Shown piece after piece: positions 24,182 through 33,428 of a stretch of 64,000 nt of DNA. This DNA comes from JADLGJ01 sp031423615 (GTDB lineage: Bacteria; Omnitrophota; Gorgyraeia; Zapsychrales; JANLHA01): NCBI GenBank assembly GCA_031423615.1, contig JANPFV010000015.1:1-64000 (forward strand). The letters are read 5' to 3'. Numbering within the stretch: the stretch's first letter is position 1; each line of letters starts with the position of its first letter. The position numbers and the translations under genes are program-made. The notes beneath the pieces are model-generated. The model was not told where the DNA came from, did not search any database, and saw nothing but the letters and a program-made list of their open reading frames with translations.

Positions 24182-24888
24182 TGATCAGGGCCGACGGAAG
24201 AAAGTTCAATCAATTGCGTAAGATTACGGTCACGTGCCCTTTTAATAAGCATGCGGAGGGTTCGTGTTTGATCGAATTCGGCGATACCAAGGTCGCTTGT
24301 ACTGCGACGGTGGAAGACAGTGTCCCGCCGTTTTTACGGAATTCCGGCAAAGGCTGGGTCACGGCCGAGTATGGCATGCTGCCCCGTTCGACCCATACGC
24401 GGATGAACCGCGACAAAACATTGACGACGGGACGGACCCTGGAAATCCAGCGTTTGATCGGGCGTTCTCTGCGGGCCATTCTTGATACCAGTAAGATGGG
24501 AGAGAGGACCATTAAAATCGATTGCGATGTTTTACAAGCTGACGGCGGAACACGTACGGCGTCGGTGACCGGCGGGTATATCGCCTTGGTTTTAGCGGTT
24601 AAAAAATTATTAAAGACCGGAATCCTGACCGTTAATCCCTTGACGGATTCCGTTGCGGCCGTTAGCGTCGGGATTTATAAAGGGCAGCCGGTTTTAGATT
24701 TGCCGTATGAGGAGGATTCTGCGGCCGACATGGACATGAATGTGGTCATGGTCGGCAAAGGACAATTTGTCGAAGTGCAAGGCACAGCCGAGAAAAATTC
24801 TTTTTCCAAGAAAGACATGGATCAGCTTTTAAAATTAGCGGAAACGGGAATTAAAAAACTAAAAACCATCCAGAAAAAATATGCGTGA
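24181..24888 (+). CDS. rph: Ribonuclease PH
   Basis: A 235-residue phosphorolytic 3'-5' exoribonuclease that trims tRNA 3' ends. Family blocks are RADGR at the N-terminus, GWVTAEYGMLPRSTHTRM, RSLRAILD, DCDVLQADGGTRTA and EDSAADMDMNVVM. Length and motifs are standard and no inactivating change is seen. It overlaps rdgB by 8 bp; the rph-rdgB pairing is common in bacteria. Confidence 0.95.
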   Translation: MIRADGRKFNQLRKITVTCPFNKHAEGSCLIEFGDTKVACTATVEDSVPPFLRNSGKGWVTAEYGMLPRSTHTRMNRDKTLTTGRTLEIQRLIGRSLRAILDTSKMGERTIKIDCDVLQADGGTRTASVTGGYIALVLAVKKLLKTGILTVNPLTDSVAAVSVGIYKGQPVLDLPYEEDSAADMDMNVVMVGKGQFVEVQGTAEKNSFSKKDMDQLLKLAETGIKKLKTIQKKYA

Positions 24889-25492
24889 ACTGCTCGTCGC
24901 CACCAAGAATCAGGGCAAGATGCGGGAAATCCGTGAACTTCTCAAGGAGTTTGATGTTAAAGTGACTTCATTGGCGGATTATCCGGATTGCCCTGCGATT
25001 GTTGAAGACGGAAAGACTTTCAAAGCCAATGCGATCAAGAAAGCGATGGTCATTGGCCAGCATACCGGAAAATTGACCTTGGGCGAAGATTCCGGTTTAC
25101 AAGTCAAGGCCTTGAAAAACCAGCCGGGCATTTATTCCGCGCGTTTTTCTGGCCCGGACGCGACGGACGAAAAAAACAACAATAAATTGTTGGCCTCGTT
25201 GAAAAATGTTTCTTTGACCCATCGCCAAGCCCGCTATCGCTGTGTCGCCGCTTTATGTGAAGGAGAAAAGCTTGTCGGAGTCGTTGAGGGCAGCTGTGCG
25301 GGGATGATCATCGATAAACGTCGAGGGAAAAACGGGTTTGGTTACGATCCGCTTTTTTTAATTCCCCGTTATCAACGAACATTTGGCGAACTTGATCCGG
25401 CCATTAAAGCGCAAATCAGCCATCGCGCCCGCGCCTTAAAGAAGCTCAAAATTTTTCTGGCGCAATATTTTAAATCCCACGGACAAAAATGA
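24881..25492 (+). CDS. rdgB: XTP/dITP diphosphatase (HAM1/RdgB)
   Basis: A 203-residue nucleotide-sanitising enzyme that hydrolyses dITP and XTP to monophosphates. Motifs: ATKNQGKMREI at the N-terminus, GEDSGLQV, PGIYSARFSG and the C-terminal GFGYDPLF with SHRARAL. The length is normal. It is the last + strand gene of the group; the following ~90 bp contain no clear hairpin before the converging AsmA-like gene. Confidence 0.93.
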   Translation: MRELLVATKNQGKMREIRELLKEFDVKVTSLADYPDCPAIVEDGKTFKANAIKKAMVIGQHTGKLTLGEDSGLQVKALKNQPGIYSARFSGPDATDEKNNNKLLASLKNVSLTHRQARYRCVAALCEGEKLVGVVEGSCAGMIIDKRRGKNGFGYDPLFLIPRYQRTFGELDPAIKAQISHRARALKKLKIFLAQYFKSHGQK

Positions 25493-25586
25493 TTATTTGG
25501 ATGAACTTCTCCTGAAAAGAAAAATCTCTATTAAAGCAAGACTGTTTCCCCCCCAAAGTAGAATTCTCTTTTATGTGTCGGGTCAA

Positions 25587-28373
25587 TTAATGGTCGAGAA
25601 TATCTTCCATCATGCCGGTGATTCCCTGAAAGATTGATCCTGTGGTTTTTTCCAGCATTTTCAAGGGAAGGATTTTGTATTTGATCTGGGGTTCAGAAAA
25701 TGTTCCGGTGAGTTTGATTCCGATGATATTCTTTACCACTTGCGAAATGATGGTGGTGGGTACCGCTTGGATAACCGAAGCCCCGACAAGCGGTGCTTCG
25801 CGAACTTTCGCAATCACGTCAAAATTGATATTACGGTCTAGGTCTATCCAGCCTCGCGCTGAAAGATCGGCGGGAACGCTCTTTAAAATCAAATCTTCCG
25901 TGGAAAGCCGTCCCCCCGCTATTTTGAAAGACGCTTTTCCTTCGGCAAATTCAATTCTTTTATAATCCTCCACGATCAAGCTGTTAAACAAGATCTTCCA
26001 TATCCCTTTGAGCACTTCAAATTCAAGCAGTTTCCCGTTATTGACAAGGATTGCGCCGGTGCCCTTTAAATTCTTAGGGTTGAAAAAAGGTCCGCTCATT
26101 TTCAAGTTAGCTGATAAAGTCCCGGAAAAATCTTTTTTTTCTAAAGAAGGAAAATTCTTTTTCAGTTGGGATAAATCAAATCCGGAAATTTCTGCCGAGA
26201 TATCCACGGGGACATTCTCCGCCGTCAGTGCTAACTTTGCATCGACAGAAAGACGGCCGTCATAAATGACCGTGGTGAGTTTTATATCTTTCACATTTTC
26301 TTCGCGCGTCGAGCAATCCGCCGCTATATTTTGAAAATTATATCCATAAAGGGTGACAGAAGGGGAGGTGATTTTTGCCGAGAGATTCAGTTTCTGTAAA
26401 GACATGGCCGGTAAAATATATTCCCCTTTAAAGGTGACAACCCCCGCGGGAGAAATCGCTTCCAAATTCTCCGGCGGATCTTTCAATAAGGCGAGATCGG
26501 TAAGATCGAGTTGAATCATGCCCTTGAGGTGAGCATTGGGAGGGGTGCTGCGGATTTCGATGTCGCCTGTGAGATCAAATGAGGATTTGTAATATTGCCC
26601 GCGAAGGGAGGAAAATGAAATGATGTTTTCATCTGCCGTGCCAGTTAAGGACACTTTTAAATTTTCTTTTGAAAGAGTCGCCTGGATTTGCGGGGCCTTG
26701 AAATTTTTTATTGTTCCGGATAAAGAAATGGGCTTATGCTGGAACACAAAATTTAAGTTTTCACTGGAAGCTTGGTCGCGGCTGAAAGAAAGTTTGCCTT
26801 TGAGATTTTTTATCCCCCCGATTTTTGGAAGACCCAGTAAAGTATCATCGGCGAAGAAAATGGCGCCGCTGTAATTGAGACGTCCGGAGTCGATCTGAGG
26901 GTCGCGGTTTAAGACAAGGTCAAAAGCGGGATGGCCTTCGAATTTTATTTGCGGGGACGTTGTGATGCTCAGGTTCTGTGTCTTAAAATGCCCTTGCCCG
27001 GTAAGGACGGAATGATCATCGGTTATATTGATATTTTCTCCGTCGATATTTCCGCTGATCATTTTGTCCAGAAAAAAACCGGTCACGCTTTGAGAGGAAA
27101 AGTTCGGAACCTTTAAAACGATGTCTGCGTCCTTCTTCAGGATTTTTATTGCGGCGGTGCTGAGACCAGCCGTGATGTCCCAAACCTCATCTTTGAAAGT
27201 CCCCTTGGTGATTTTAACAAGGCCGGAAAGGTCAAGCGCGGAACCTTGTTTGTTAAAGCGGACACTTTTAACCTCGGTATCGCCGGTCAAGGTCTGGCCC
27301 GCAAAAATCATTTTTGCTTCCCGGTCGAATACATCCCCTGTCATGTGAAACTGATCCCCTCTTTTTTGAAAATCAATATTTGTGCCGGAGAAATTCCCCG
27401 CAAATGTTTTGTCATTATTAATGGTGATCGCTGTATTCGGGGCCAAGAACTTGCCTCGCACATCGAAATCACGGCCTTTTTTACGGTAGATAAAATTTTC
27501 CGAAATCACGGTCCCCTTCGTCCGTACCGCGGGAGAGGTCTTCGTCGTAATATCGACGGTGCCGGCCATGGAACCGGCCAGCAGAAATTCTCCATCCTTA
27601 AATTTGAAATTCAGTTCGGCTGTTGTGATCAGCCATTGATCAAAAACAACATACAGGGGGACTCCCGTCAAGCTGATAAAGGCCGGAGGGTTCAAATTTT
27701 TTATGTCAATCACCGCCTTCAATTCTTTATTCGCAGTGATAAATTCTCCGTTGGCCTTGAATGTGGAATGGCTGACCGGGACCCCAAACGCCACGGTCAA
27801 ATGAACACGGTCAGGCAGAAGCGTATGGACGCTGGCTTCCAGGTCCGTGATGGTTTGCGTGGCGTGCGGGTCGGAAATGATGATCTGACCATTTTCGATA
27901 TTGACTCCACCGAGGGAAAAGCGGGATTCTTGCGGTTTAATTTTGGCGGCGCCTTGGGGTGATGTTTTACTGTCGGTCTTGGGCGTTAAGAGATCGGAAA
28001 AATTCCATTGGTTGTCGGTGATACGATTGATGTGAATAAGGGGTTTCTGCAAGGTGATGGCCGGGATAAAGACTCGTCCGGTCCGCAAAAGGTCAGGCAA
28101 AGGAACACTAAAACGGACTTCTTCGACCATGACAAAAGGCAAAGGGCTGTTTCCTTTTTCTCCCACACGGACCCCTTGGAGTACAAAACCTTTGGCCAGA
28201 TGAAAACTCATTTTATCGATCGTGACCTCACGTTTGAAAAAAATCTTGGCTTTCGTCGTAATAAAATTCTTGGCTTGAATGGGAAGAAAAACAGTGTTGA
28301 GATAGAAGAGGGCTGTCTCTGCCAATAAAAGAAGAAGACAGAGAATGAAGATGGTCTTTTTCAAACGGTGCAT
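25587..28373 (-). CDS. AsmA-like envelope protein
   Basis: A large (928 aa) protein with one N-terminal membrane anchor (TIFILCLLLLLAETALFYL) followed by a long beta-rich periplasmic region of repeating DLSG/GTI-type strands, ending in the AsmA-C-like block (FDVIAKVREAP, GIKLTGTFSEPQIKY). AsmA/TamB-type bridges carry lipids between membranes, which indicates a Gram-negative cell. I start it at ATG 28373 rather than 60 bp further upstream because a near-consensus promoter covers that upstream part and places transcription onset at this ATG. It is transcribed alone, against its neighbours. Confidence 0.8.
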   Translation of the reverse strand: MHRLKKTIFILCLLLLLAETALFYLNTVFLPIQAKNFITTKAKIFFKREVTIDKMSFHLAKGFVLQGVRVGEKGNSPLPFVMVEEVRFSVPLPDLLRTGRVFIPAITLQKPLIHINRITDNQWNFSDLLTPKTDSKTSPQGAAKIKPQESRFSLGGVNIENGQIIISDPHATQTITDLEASVHTLLPDRVHLTVAFGVPVSHSTFKANGEFITANKELKAVIDIKNLNPPAFISLTGVPLYVVFDQWLITTAELNFKFKDGEFLLAGSMAGTVDITTKTSPAVRTKGTVISENFIYRKKGRDFDVRGKFLAPNTAITINNDKTFAGNFSGTNIDFQKRGDQFHMTGDVFDREAKMIFAGQTLTGDTEVKSVRFNKQGSALDLSGLVKITKGTFKDEVWDITAGLSTAAIKILKKDADIVLKVPNFSSQSVTGFFLDKMISGNIDGENINITDDHSVLTGQGHFKTQNLSITTSPQIKFEGHPAFDLVLNRDPQIDSGRLNYSGAIFFADDTLLGLPKIGGIKNLKGKLSFSRDQASSENLNFVFQHKPISLSGTIKNFKAPQIQATLSKENLKVSLTGTADENIISFSSLRGQYYKSSFDLTGDIEIRSTPPNAHLKGMIQLDLTDLALLKDPPENLEAISPAGVVTFKGEYILPAMSLQKLNLSAKITSPSVTLYGYNFQNIAADCSTREENVKDIKLTTVIYDGRLSVDAKLALTAENVPVDISAEISGFDLSQLKKNFPSLEKKDFSGTLSANLKMSGPFFNPKNLKGTGAILVNNGKLLEFEVLKGIWKILFNSLIVEDYKRIEFAEGKASFKIAGGRLSTEDLILKSVPADLSARGWIDLDRNINFDVIAKVREAPLVGASVIQAVPTTIISQVVKNIIGIKLTGTFSEPQIKYKILPLKMLEKTTGSIFQGITGMMEDILDH

Positions 28374-28379
28374 GACGGC

Positions 28380-28408
28380 ATTATATAGAAAGTGTCCCTG
28401 CTGTTCAA
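28380..28408 (-). promoter_or_regulatory. Sigma-70 promoter of the AsmA-like gene (leaderless)
   Basis: On the minus strand TTGAAC (28403-28408) and TATAAT (28380-28385) are separated by exactly 17 bp. Only six bases (GCCGTC) separate the -10 from ATG 28373, so the mRNA should start at the start codon, with no ribosome binding site. Confidence 0.75.
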
Positions 28409-28533
28409 GGTTCGCCCAAAATGTTCTTAACAAGAATAATCGGTGATTTTATTGATTTTGGAAGATGGTTATAGTAAATTAAAGGCATTCAAAGAACGAT
28501 CCGCGCGTCCCGTTTTTAAAAAGCCAGAGGTCT

Positions 28534-29430
28534 ATGGTTCCAAGTTCTGCACAATTATTATCGCAAGTTGCTGTTCCGCTGGACACCGATTACATCGGCA
28601 TTTATCTGACCAATCGCTGCTTTTTATCCTGTCCTTATTGCATTACCAATTACAATGAACAATTTATCAATTTAAAAATTTTTCGCGAGTTAGAACCCGA
28701 CGAATGGATCGAGGCGTTGAACCGTTTGGTTCTGCCGCCGGGTGTGCCGTTGACATTTCAAGGAGGGGAACCTTTTATTTACAAAGGCATTTGGGAAATT
28801 TTAGAAAATATTCATCATAAGGTCGATATTCTGACCGCGCTTCCGCCGCAAGTCACCGTCGAAAAATTTAAACAGCTCAAGAAGATGAACTGGCACCGCC
28901 GGGACGCCCCTTACCCAGCGATCCGGGTGAGTTATCATAAAGGCCAGAACGACTATAAGCAGCTCGTCGCTCGCATTAAGGAATTGCAGGAATTTTTAAG
29001 TATCGGTCTTTTTACCGTTGAACACCCGGCGTACCCGGAATTAATCGAAGAGGTTCGCGCTTATGCCAATGAGCATGGTGTAGAGTTTCGCACCAAATCT
29101 TTTTTAGGCGAATGGGAAGGAAAAACATACAGCCGTTACAAATATCCCGATGCCTGCGGCAGCCGTCCTATAAAAAAAAATGTCAGGTGTAAAAATACAG
29201 TCTTCCCGATCGGGCCCGATGGAAATATTTACCGCTGCCATTCGGATTTATATGGCCGCCGACAGGACATGGTCATTGGAAATCTAATGGATCCGGAATT
29301 AAAAATGGAGCACCGTCATCGCCATTGTGCTTTTTACGGGACGTGTATCCCCTGTGATGTCAAAATCAAGACCAACCACCTTCAGCAAGACGGTTATACG
29401 TCGATTGATATTCTCTTCGAGGATGAGTAA
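28534..29430 (+). CDS. Radical SAM protein with C-terminal cysteine cluster
   Basis: A 298-residue radical SAM enzyme. The 4Fe-4S motif is C29-x3-C33-x2-C36 in NRCFLSCPYCI, with the SAM-binding FQGGEPF block near residue 76. A SPASM/twitch-like C-terminal cluster is suggested by CGSRP, VRCKN, IYRCHSD, HCAFYGTCIPC. Such proteins modify peptides, sugars or cofactors by radical chemistry. It opens the glycan locus and overlaps the GT9 gene by 8 bp, so a sugar or glycoconjugate substrate is likely, but not shown. Confidence 0.8.
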   Translation: MVPSSAQLLSQVAVPLDTDYIGIYLTNRCFLSCPYCITNYNEQFINLKIFRELEPDEWIEALNRLVLPPGVPLTFQGGEPFIYKGIWEILENIHHKVDILTALPPQVTVEKFKQLKKMNWHRRDAPYPAIRVSYHKGQNDYKQLVARIKELQEFLSIGLFTVEHPAYPELIEEVRAYANEHGVEFRTKSFLGEWEGKTYSRYKYPDACGSRPIKKNVRCKNTVFPIGPDGNIYRCHSDLYGRRQDMVIGNLMDPELKMEHRHRHCAFYGTCIPCDVKIKTNHLQQDGYTSIDILFEDE

Positions 29431-30352
29431 TCCCAAAAGAATTCTCATAATCAAGACCGGATTTTCCGAGTTTCTTGATCGCGGCATCTCGACGACCGTG
29501 AGTCTGGGCGATGTGCTCTTTTGCACGGCGCTTTTGCATGTGTATAAGGATGACCATGTCACTTGGATGACGGCGTGGCCGGTCCGGGAGTTGTTGACGG
29601 CAAATCCTTTGATTGATGAGCTTTTGATTTTTGGTCCTAAAGTTTTCGAGGAAATCAAGAATCGTGAATTTGATATTCTGGTTAATTTGGAAAAAGACAT
29701 CGGCATCTGCACCTATCTGAGCCAGATCAAAGCCAAGAAACGCTATGGATTTTATTTTAATGAACGTCTGCACGATATCTCGACGTATAAACCATCCACG
29801 CGTTATCTGCTGGCTGGCCAGGAAAACCACCGTGGGGTGGACAAGAATTTTTTTGAGATTTTGTATGAGACGGTCGGTCACAAGTGGCGGGGCCAAGGCG
29901 CTTGTTTGCCGGCGAGAAAAGTGCGCAAGGAAAGATTTGATTTTGGCTTTAATCACGCGGTCGGATCCAAATGGCCGACCAAGGCGTGGTCGCAAGGGCA
30001 ATGGAAAAAGTTGGAACACATTTTAGAAAAAAATTATACCATCAGTTGGCAGGAAGGATTTTCAAACCTCAAGAAATATCAGGATTGGCTAAGTTCCTGC
30101 CGGGTCATTGTAACGTCCGATTCGTTGGGGCAAGTGCTGGGGCAGGCCTTGGGAAGAAAAGTCGTCAGTCTTTACGGTCCGACGGATTTCCGCCGGGTGA
30201 AAGGCATTCCCAATATTTTTCCGATCCCGGCGAAGATGGCGTGTCCGCATATGCCTTGCTATTTGTTAACCTGTAAACATCATCAATTTTGCATGGACAC
30301 GATCATGCCGGAAGAAGTGGCCGAGGAGTGTCAAAGGGTCTTATCATCATGA
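29423..30352 (+). CDS. Glycosyltransferase family 9 (heptosyltransferase-like)
   Basis: A 309-residue GT-B enzyme. The N-terminal domain starts with RILIIKTGFSEFLDRG and VSLGDVLFCTALL; the C-terminal nucleotide-sugar site is SDSLGQVLGQALGRKVVSLYGPTDFRRV, as in ADP-heptose:LPS heptosyltransferases. The extreme C-terminus is Cys/His rich (ACPHMPCYLLTCKHHQFC), as in many GT9 members. I use ATG 29423, which overlaps the radical SAM gene, because the family motif begins there. It would act at the cytoplasmic membrane in glycan core assembly. Confidence 0.82.
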   Translation: MSNPKRILIIKTGFSEFLDRGISTTVSLGDVLFCTALLHVYKDDHVTWMTAWPVRELLTANPLIDELLIFGPKVFEEIKNREFDILVNLEKDIGICTYLSQIKAKKRYGFYFNERLHDISTYKPSTRYLLAGQENHRGVDKNFFEILYETVGHKWRGQGACLPARKVRKERFDFGFNHAVGSKWPTKAWSQGQWKKLEHILEKNYTISWQEGFSNLKKYQDWLSSCRVIVTSDSLGQVLGQALGRKVVSLYGPTDFRRVKGIPNIFPIPAKMACPHMPCYLLTCKHHQFCMDTIMPEEVAEECQRVLSS

Positions 30353-31341
30353 AAAAAGTTTTCGTCACGGGTGGGGCCGGTTATGTCGGCGCGGTGCTGG
30401 TCCCTAAATTACTCAAGGCGGGTTATGAGGTCAAAGTGCTTGACCTTTATCTATATGGTGAGGATGTTTTTCACGAATACAAATCCCACCCGCATCTTAT
30501 CGAGATCAAAGGAGATCTTCGTGATGTCGCCTTGTTGGAAAGGGAAATCGCCGGCATGGATGCGGTCATTCATCTGGCCTGCATTTCTAATGACCCCAGT
30601 TACGAACTCAATCCCGCGCTCGGAAAGTCTATCAATTACGACGCTTTTCTGCCTTTGGTTGCCATCGCCAAACAACACAAAGTGTCCCGTTTTATTTTTG
30701 CTTCCTCGTCGAGCGTTTATGGATTAAAAGATGATCCTCATGTCACGGAAGATCTTCCTTTGGCTCCCTTAACCGATTATTCCAAATACAAGGCGATGTG
30801 CGAGAAACATTTATTGGCAGAACAGGCTAAAGATTTTATCGTGGTCATTTTGCGTCCGGCCACGGTGTGCGGATATTCCCCGCGCCTGCGTTTGGATTTG
30901 ACCGTCAATATTTTGACCAATCACGCTATCAACAAAGGACTGATCACCGTTTTCGGCGGAAAGCAAAAACGCCCCAATATTCACATTGAGGACGTCACGG
31001 ATTTGTACGTGCAGACTTTGGAACTCCCCCCAGAGAAAATTGCCGGTCAGATTTTTAATGCCGGATATGAAAATCATACCTTAGATGAGATTGCGGATAT
31101 GGTCCGTCAGGTCATTAAAAATCCTCATCTTAAGATTGTCCATCAAACGACCGACGACAATCGGTCCTATCATATTTCATCAGAAAAAATCGGCCAGGCT
31201 TTGGGATTCCGTCCCCGCCATACAATTGAGCATGCGGTGGCCGATTTAAAGCAAGCCTTTGCGGAAGGTAAAATTCCGGATGCCATGACAGATTCGAAAT
31301 ATTACAATATTAAGACCATGCAGAAGATGGAATTGCAATGA
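30349..31341 (+). CDS. NAD-dependent nucleotide-sugar epimerase/dehydratase
   Basis: A 330-residue extended SDR. The Rossmann motif VTGGAGYVG lies at residues 6-14, FASSSSVYG marks the active site region, and the catalytic Tyr-Lys pair is in DYSKYKAMCE. The start at 30349 overlaps the GT9 stop (ATGA) and puts the Rossmann motif at the usual position. It probably supplies an epimerised or dehydrated nucleotide sugar to this locus; the specific substrate is unclear. Confidence 0.85.
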   Translation: MKKVFVTGGAGYVGAVLVPKLLKAGYEVKVLDLYLYGEDVFHEYKSHPHLIEIKGDLRDVALLEREIAGMDAVIHLACISNDPSYELNPALGKSINYDAFLPLVAIAKQHKVSRFIFASSSSVYGLKDDPHVTEDLPLAPLTDYSKYKAMCEKHLLAEQAKDFIVVILRPATVCGYSPRLRLDLTVNILTNHAINKGLITVFGGKQKRPNIHIEDVTDLYVQTLELPPEKIAGQIFNAGYENHTLDEIADMVRQVIKNPHLKIVHQTTDDNRSYHISSEKIGQALGFRPRHTIEHAVADLKQAFAEGKIPDAMTDSKYYNIKTMQKMELQ

Positions 31342-33428
31342 ATTTGAAAGCCGCTCCGCGGGAGGATATAAAGCAAAAAGATATCGTTTCGTTGTGGCGT
31401 TCCATGCTGCGGATCCGCCGGGTTGAGGAAAGGATCATTCTTCTTTATCCTCAGCAGGACATGCGCTGTCCGGTGCATTTGTGCATTGGCCAAGAGGCTG
31501 TGCCCGCTGGGATTTGTCATGTTTTATCGCCGGAAGATTTGGTGTTAAGCAATCATCGCGCCCACGGTCACTACTTGGCCAAAGGCGGAAATTTAAAAGC
31601 GATGTTTGCAGAAATGTATGGCAAAGCCGGCGGCTGTTGTCTGGGTCGCGGCGGATCGATGCATTTGCTTGATTTGAAAGCCAACTTTTTAGGTTCAACG
31701 CCCATAGTGGGGGGCTCCATTCCTGTTGCGACCGGAGTGGCTTTCGCCGAGAAAATGCAGGCTACCGGTAAAACCACCGTTGCCTTCTTTGGTGATGCCG
31801 CTGTCGAAGAAGGCGTCTTTCATGAAAGCCTGAATTTTGCCGCTTTAAAAAATTTATCCATTCTTTTTGTCTGTGAAAATAATTTGTATTCCGTTTATAC
31901 GCCGCTCAATCAGCGTCAACCTCGTCGAGATATTGCCCAATTGGCCGCAGGACATGGTATCAAAACCATCCGGGCTGATGGGAATGATATTTTTGCGGTT
32001 GTCGCGGCGGCGCAAAAGGCGCAAGAATATTTAGCCGCAGGCTGCGGGCCCGTCTTTTTGGAGTTTGCCACCTACCGCTGGCGGGAGCACTGCGGACCTA
32101 ATGATGACAATGATTTAGGTTATCGCACTCCGGAAGAATTTTTAATTAAAAAAATGGAATGCCCTCTGGAGCGTTTAAAAGAATATATCGTTAAAGAAGA
32201 CATTTTAAACGCAGCGCAGATCCAAGCCATGGAAGAAGACATCGCCGTTGAAATCGATGAGGCTGTTGCGTTTGCCAAGGACAGCGCTTATCCTGCGCAA
32301 GATGTTTCCTTAGAAGATGTTTATAGCCCATCGTTACCGGCCATACATACGGAAAGTCCAACTCGTGAGTTGACCTATAGCGCCGCGATCCGCGAAGCCA
32401 CCGATCTTTTGCTGGCTTCTGATCCGAACATTTTTTTGATAGGCGAAGGTGTTCCCGACCCCAAAGGGATTTTTGGCACCACCGTCGGCTTGCAGAAAAA
32501 ATATGGAGCCCAGCGGGTCATGGACATGCCGGTTTCCGAAAGCGGCATGACCGGCATTTGCATCGGCGCCGCCCTGCGCGGAATGAGGCCTTTGATGACC
32601 CATCAGCGTGTGGATTTTTCTCTGTTCGCTCTCGATCAAATTATTAACAATGCTGCAAAATGGTATTTTATGTTTGGCAAAAAAGCTTCGGTACCGCTGG
32701 TGATCCGCATGATCATTGGTCGCGGGTGGGGACAGGGGGCGCAACATTCGCAGAATTTGGCTTCGCTTTTTGCCCACATTCCGGGATTAAAAGTCATCAT
32801 GCCTGCGTTTGCCTGCGACGCAAAAGGAATGCTGATTGCGGCCGTGCGAGACAATAATCCGGTGCTGTGTTTGGAACACCGCTGGTTATACAATTTAAAA
32901 TCCTTCGTTCCGACGGAAAGTTACACGATTCCTCTGGGGCAGGCGCAGGTGATCCGCCGTGGGGATGACGCGACGGTTGTGGCCAGTTCCCATATGGTTA
33001 TCGAGGCTCTCAAGGCCAGCCAAATTTTGGAAAAAGAAAATATTCATTTCGATGTGGTGGATTTAAGGACAATCAAGCCGCTGGATTATGAAACGATACG
33101 CGTTTCGCTTAAAAAAACCGGAAGGTTGATCGTTTTGGATTCCGGTTGGCCTTTTGCCGGTATCGGTTCTGAGATCATGGCCCGCGCCACCGAAGAGAAT
33201 TTTAGCGACATGAAAACCGCTCCGCGCCGCGTGACCTTACCGGACATTCCGGTCCCGTCGGCAGCGGCTTTAACCAAGAATTTTTATCCCGGATTCCGGC
33301 AGATCGTAGAAAATATTTTATTGAGTTTGGGAAAAGAAATGACCGACATTGAGCAGATAGTGTCACGCATTCCCGTCGAGCAAACACCGCACGACGTTCC
33401 TGACCCGACCTTTACCGGACCGTTCTAA
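31338..33428 (+). CDS. Fused two-domain E1-type 2-oxoacid dehydrogenase (alpha-beta)
   Basis: A 696-residue fusion of the E1 alpha and E1 beta subunits of a pyruvate/acetoin dehydrogenase-like thiamine-diphosphate enzyme. The alpha half (~1-330) has HRAHGHYLAKGG, GRGGSMHL, and the TPP motif GDAAVEEGVFHESLNFA; the beta half (~345-680) has ELTYSAAIREA, MPVSESG, RGWGQGAQHSQ and a transketolase C-terminal domain. No E2 or E3 gene is nearby, so it probably does not serve a normal dehydrogenase complex. In this locus it may decarboxylate a 2-oxoacid and transfer the acyl/aldehyde unit to a sugar precursor (inference). Confidence 0.82.
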   Translation: MNLKAAPREDIKQKDIVSLWRSMLRIRRVEERIILLYPQQDMRCPVHLCIGQEAVPAGICHVLSPEDLVLSNHRAHGHYLAKGGNLKAMFAEMYGKAGGCCLGRGGSMHLLDLKANFLGSTPIVGGSIPVATGVAFAEKMQATGKTTVAFFGDAAVEEGVFHESLNFAALKNLSILFVCENNLYSVYTPLNQRQPRRDIAQLAAGHGIKTIRADGNDIFAVVAAAQKAQEYLAAGCGPVFLEFATYRWREHCGPNDDNDLGYRTPEEFLIKKMECPLERLKEYIVKEDILNAAQIQAMEEDIAVEIDEAVAFAKDSAYPAQDVSLEDVYSPSLPAIHTESPTRELTYSAAIREATDLLLASDPNIFLIGEGVPDPKGIFGTTVGLQKKYGAQRVMDMPVSESGMTGICIGAALRGMRPLMTHQRVDFSLFALDQIINNAAKWYFMFGKKASVPLVIRMIIGRGWGQGAQHSQNLASLFAHIPGLKVIMPAFACDAKGMLIAAVRDNNPVLCLEHRWLYNLKSFVPTESYTIPLGQAQVIRRGDDATVVASSHMVIEALKASQILEKENIHFDVVDLRTIKPLDYETIRVSLKKTGRLIVLDSGWPFAGIGSEIMARATEENFSDMKTAPRRVTLPDIPVPSAAALTKNFYPGFRQIVENILLSLGKEMTDIEQIVSRIPVEQTPHDVPDPTFTGPF

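Noticed and set aside
27246..27962. 238-residue + strand frame inside the AsmA-like gene
   Set aside because: It is the antisense shadow of a well-supported coding region, is rich in unlikely codons and lacks a ribosome binding site. The minus-strand gene has a promoter and family features.
31338..33428. Complete pyruvate dehydrogenase complex
   Set aside because: No E2 lipoyl acyltransferase or E3 gene nearby; the E1 fusion is surrounded by glycan genes.
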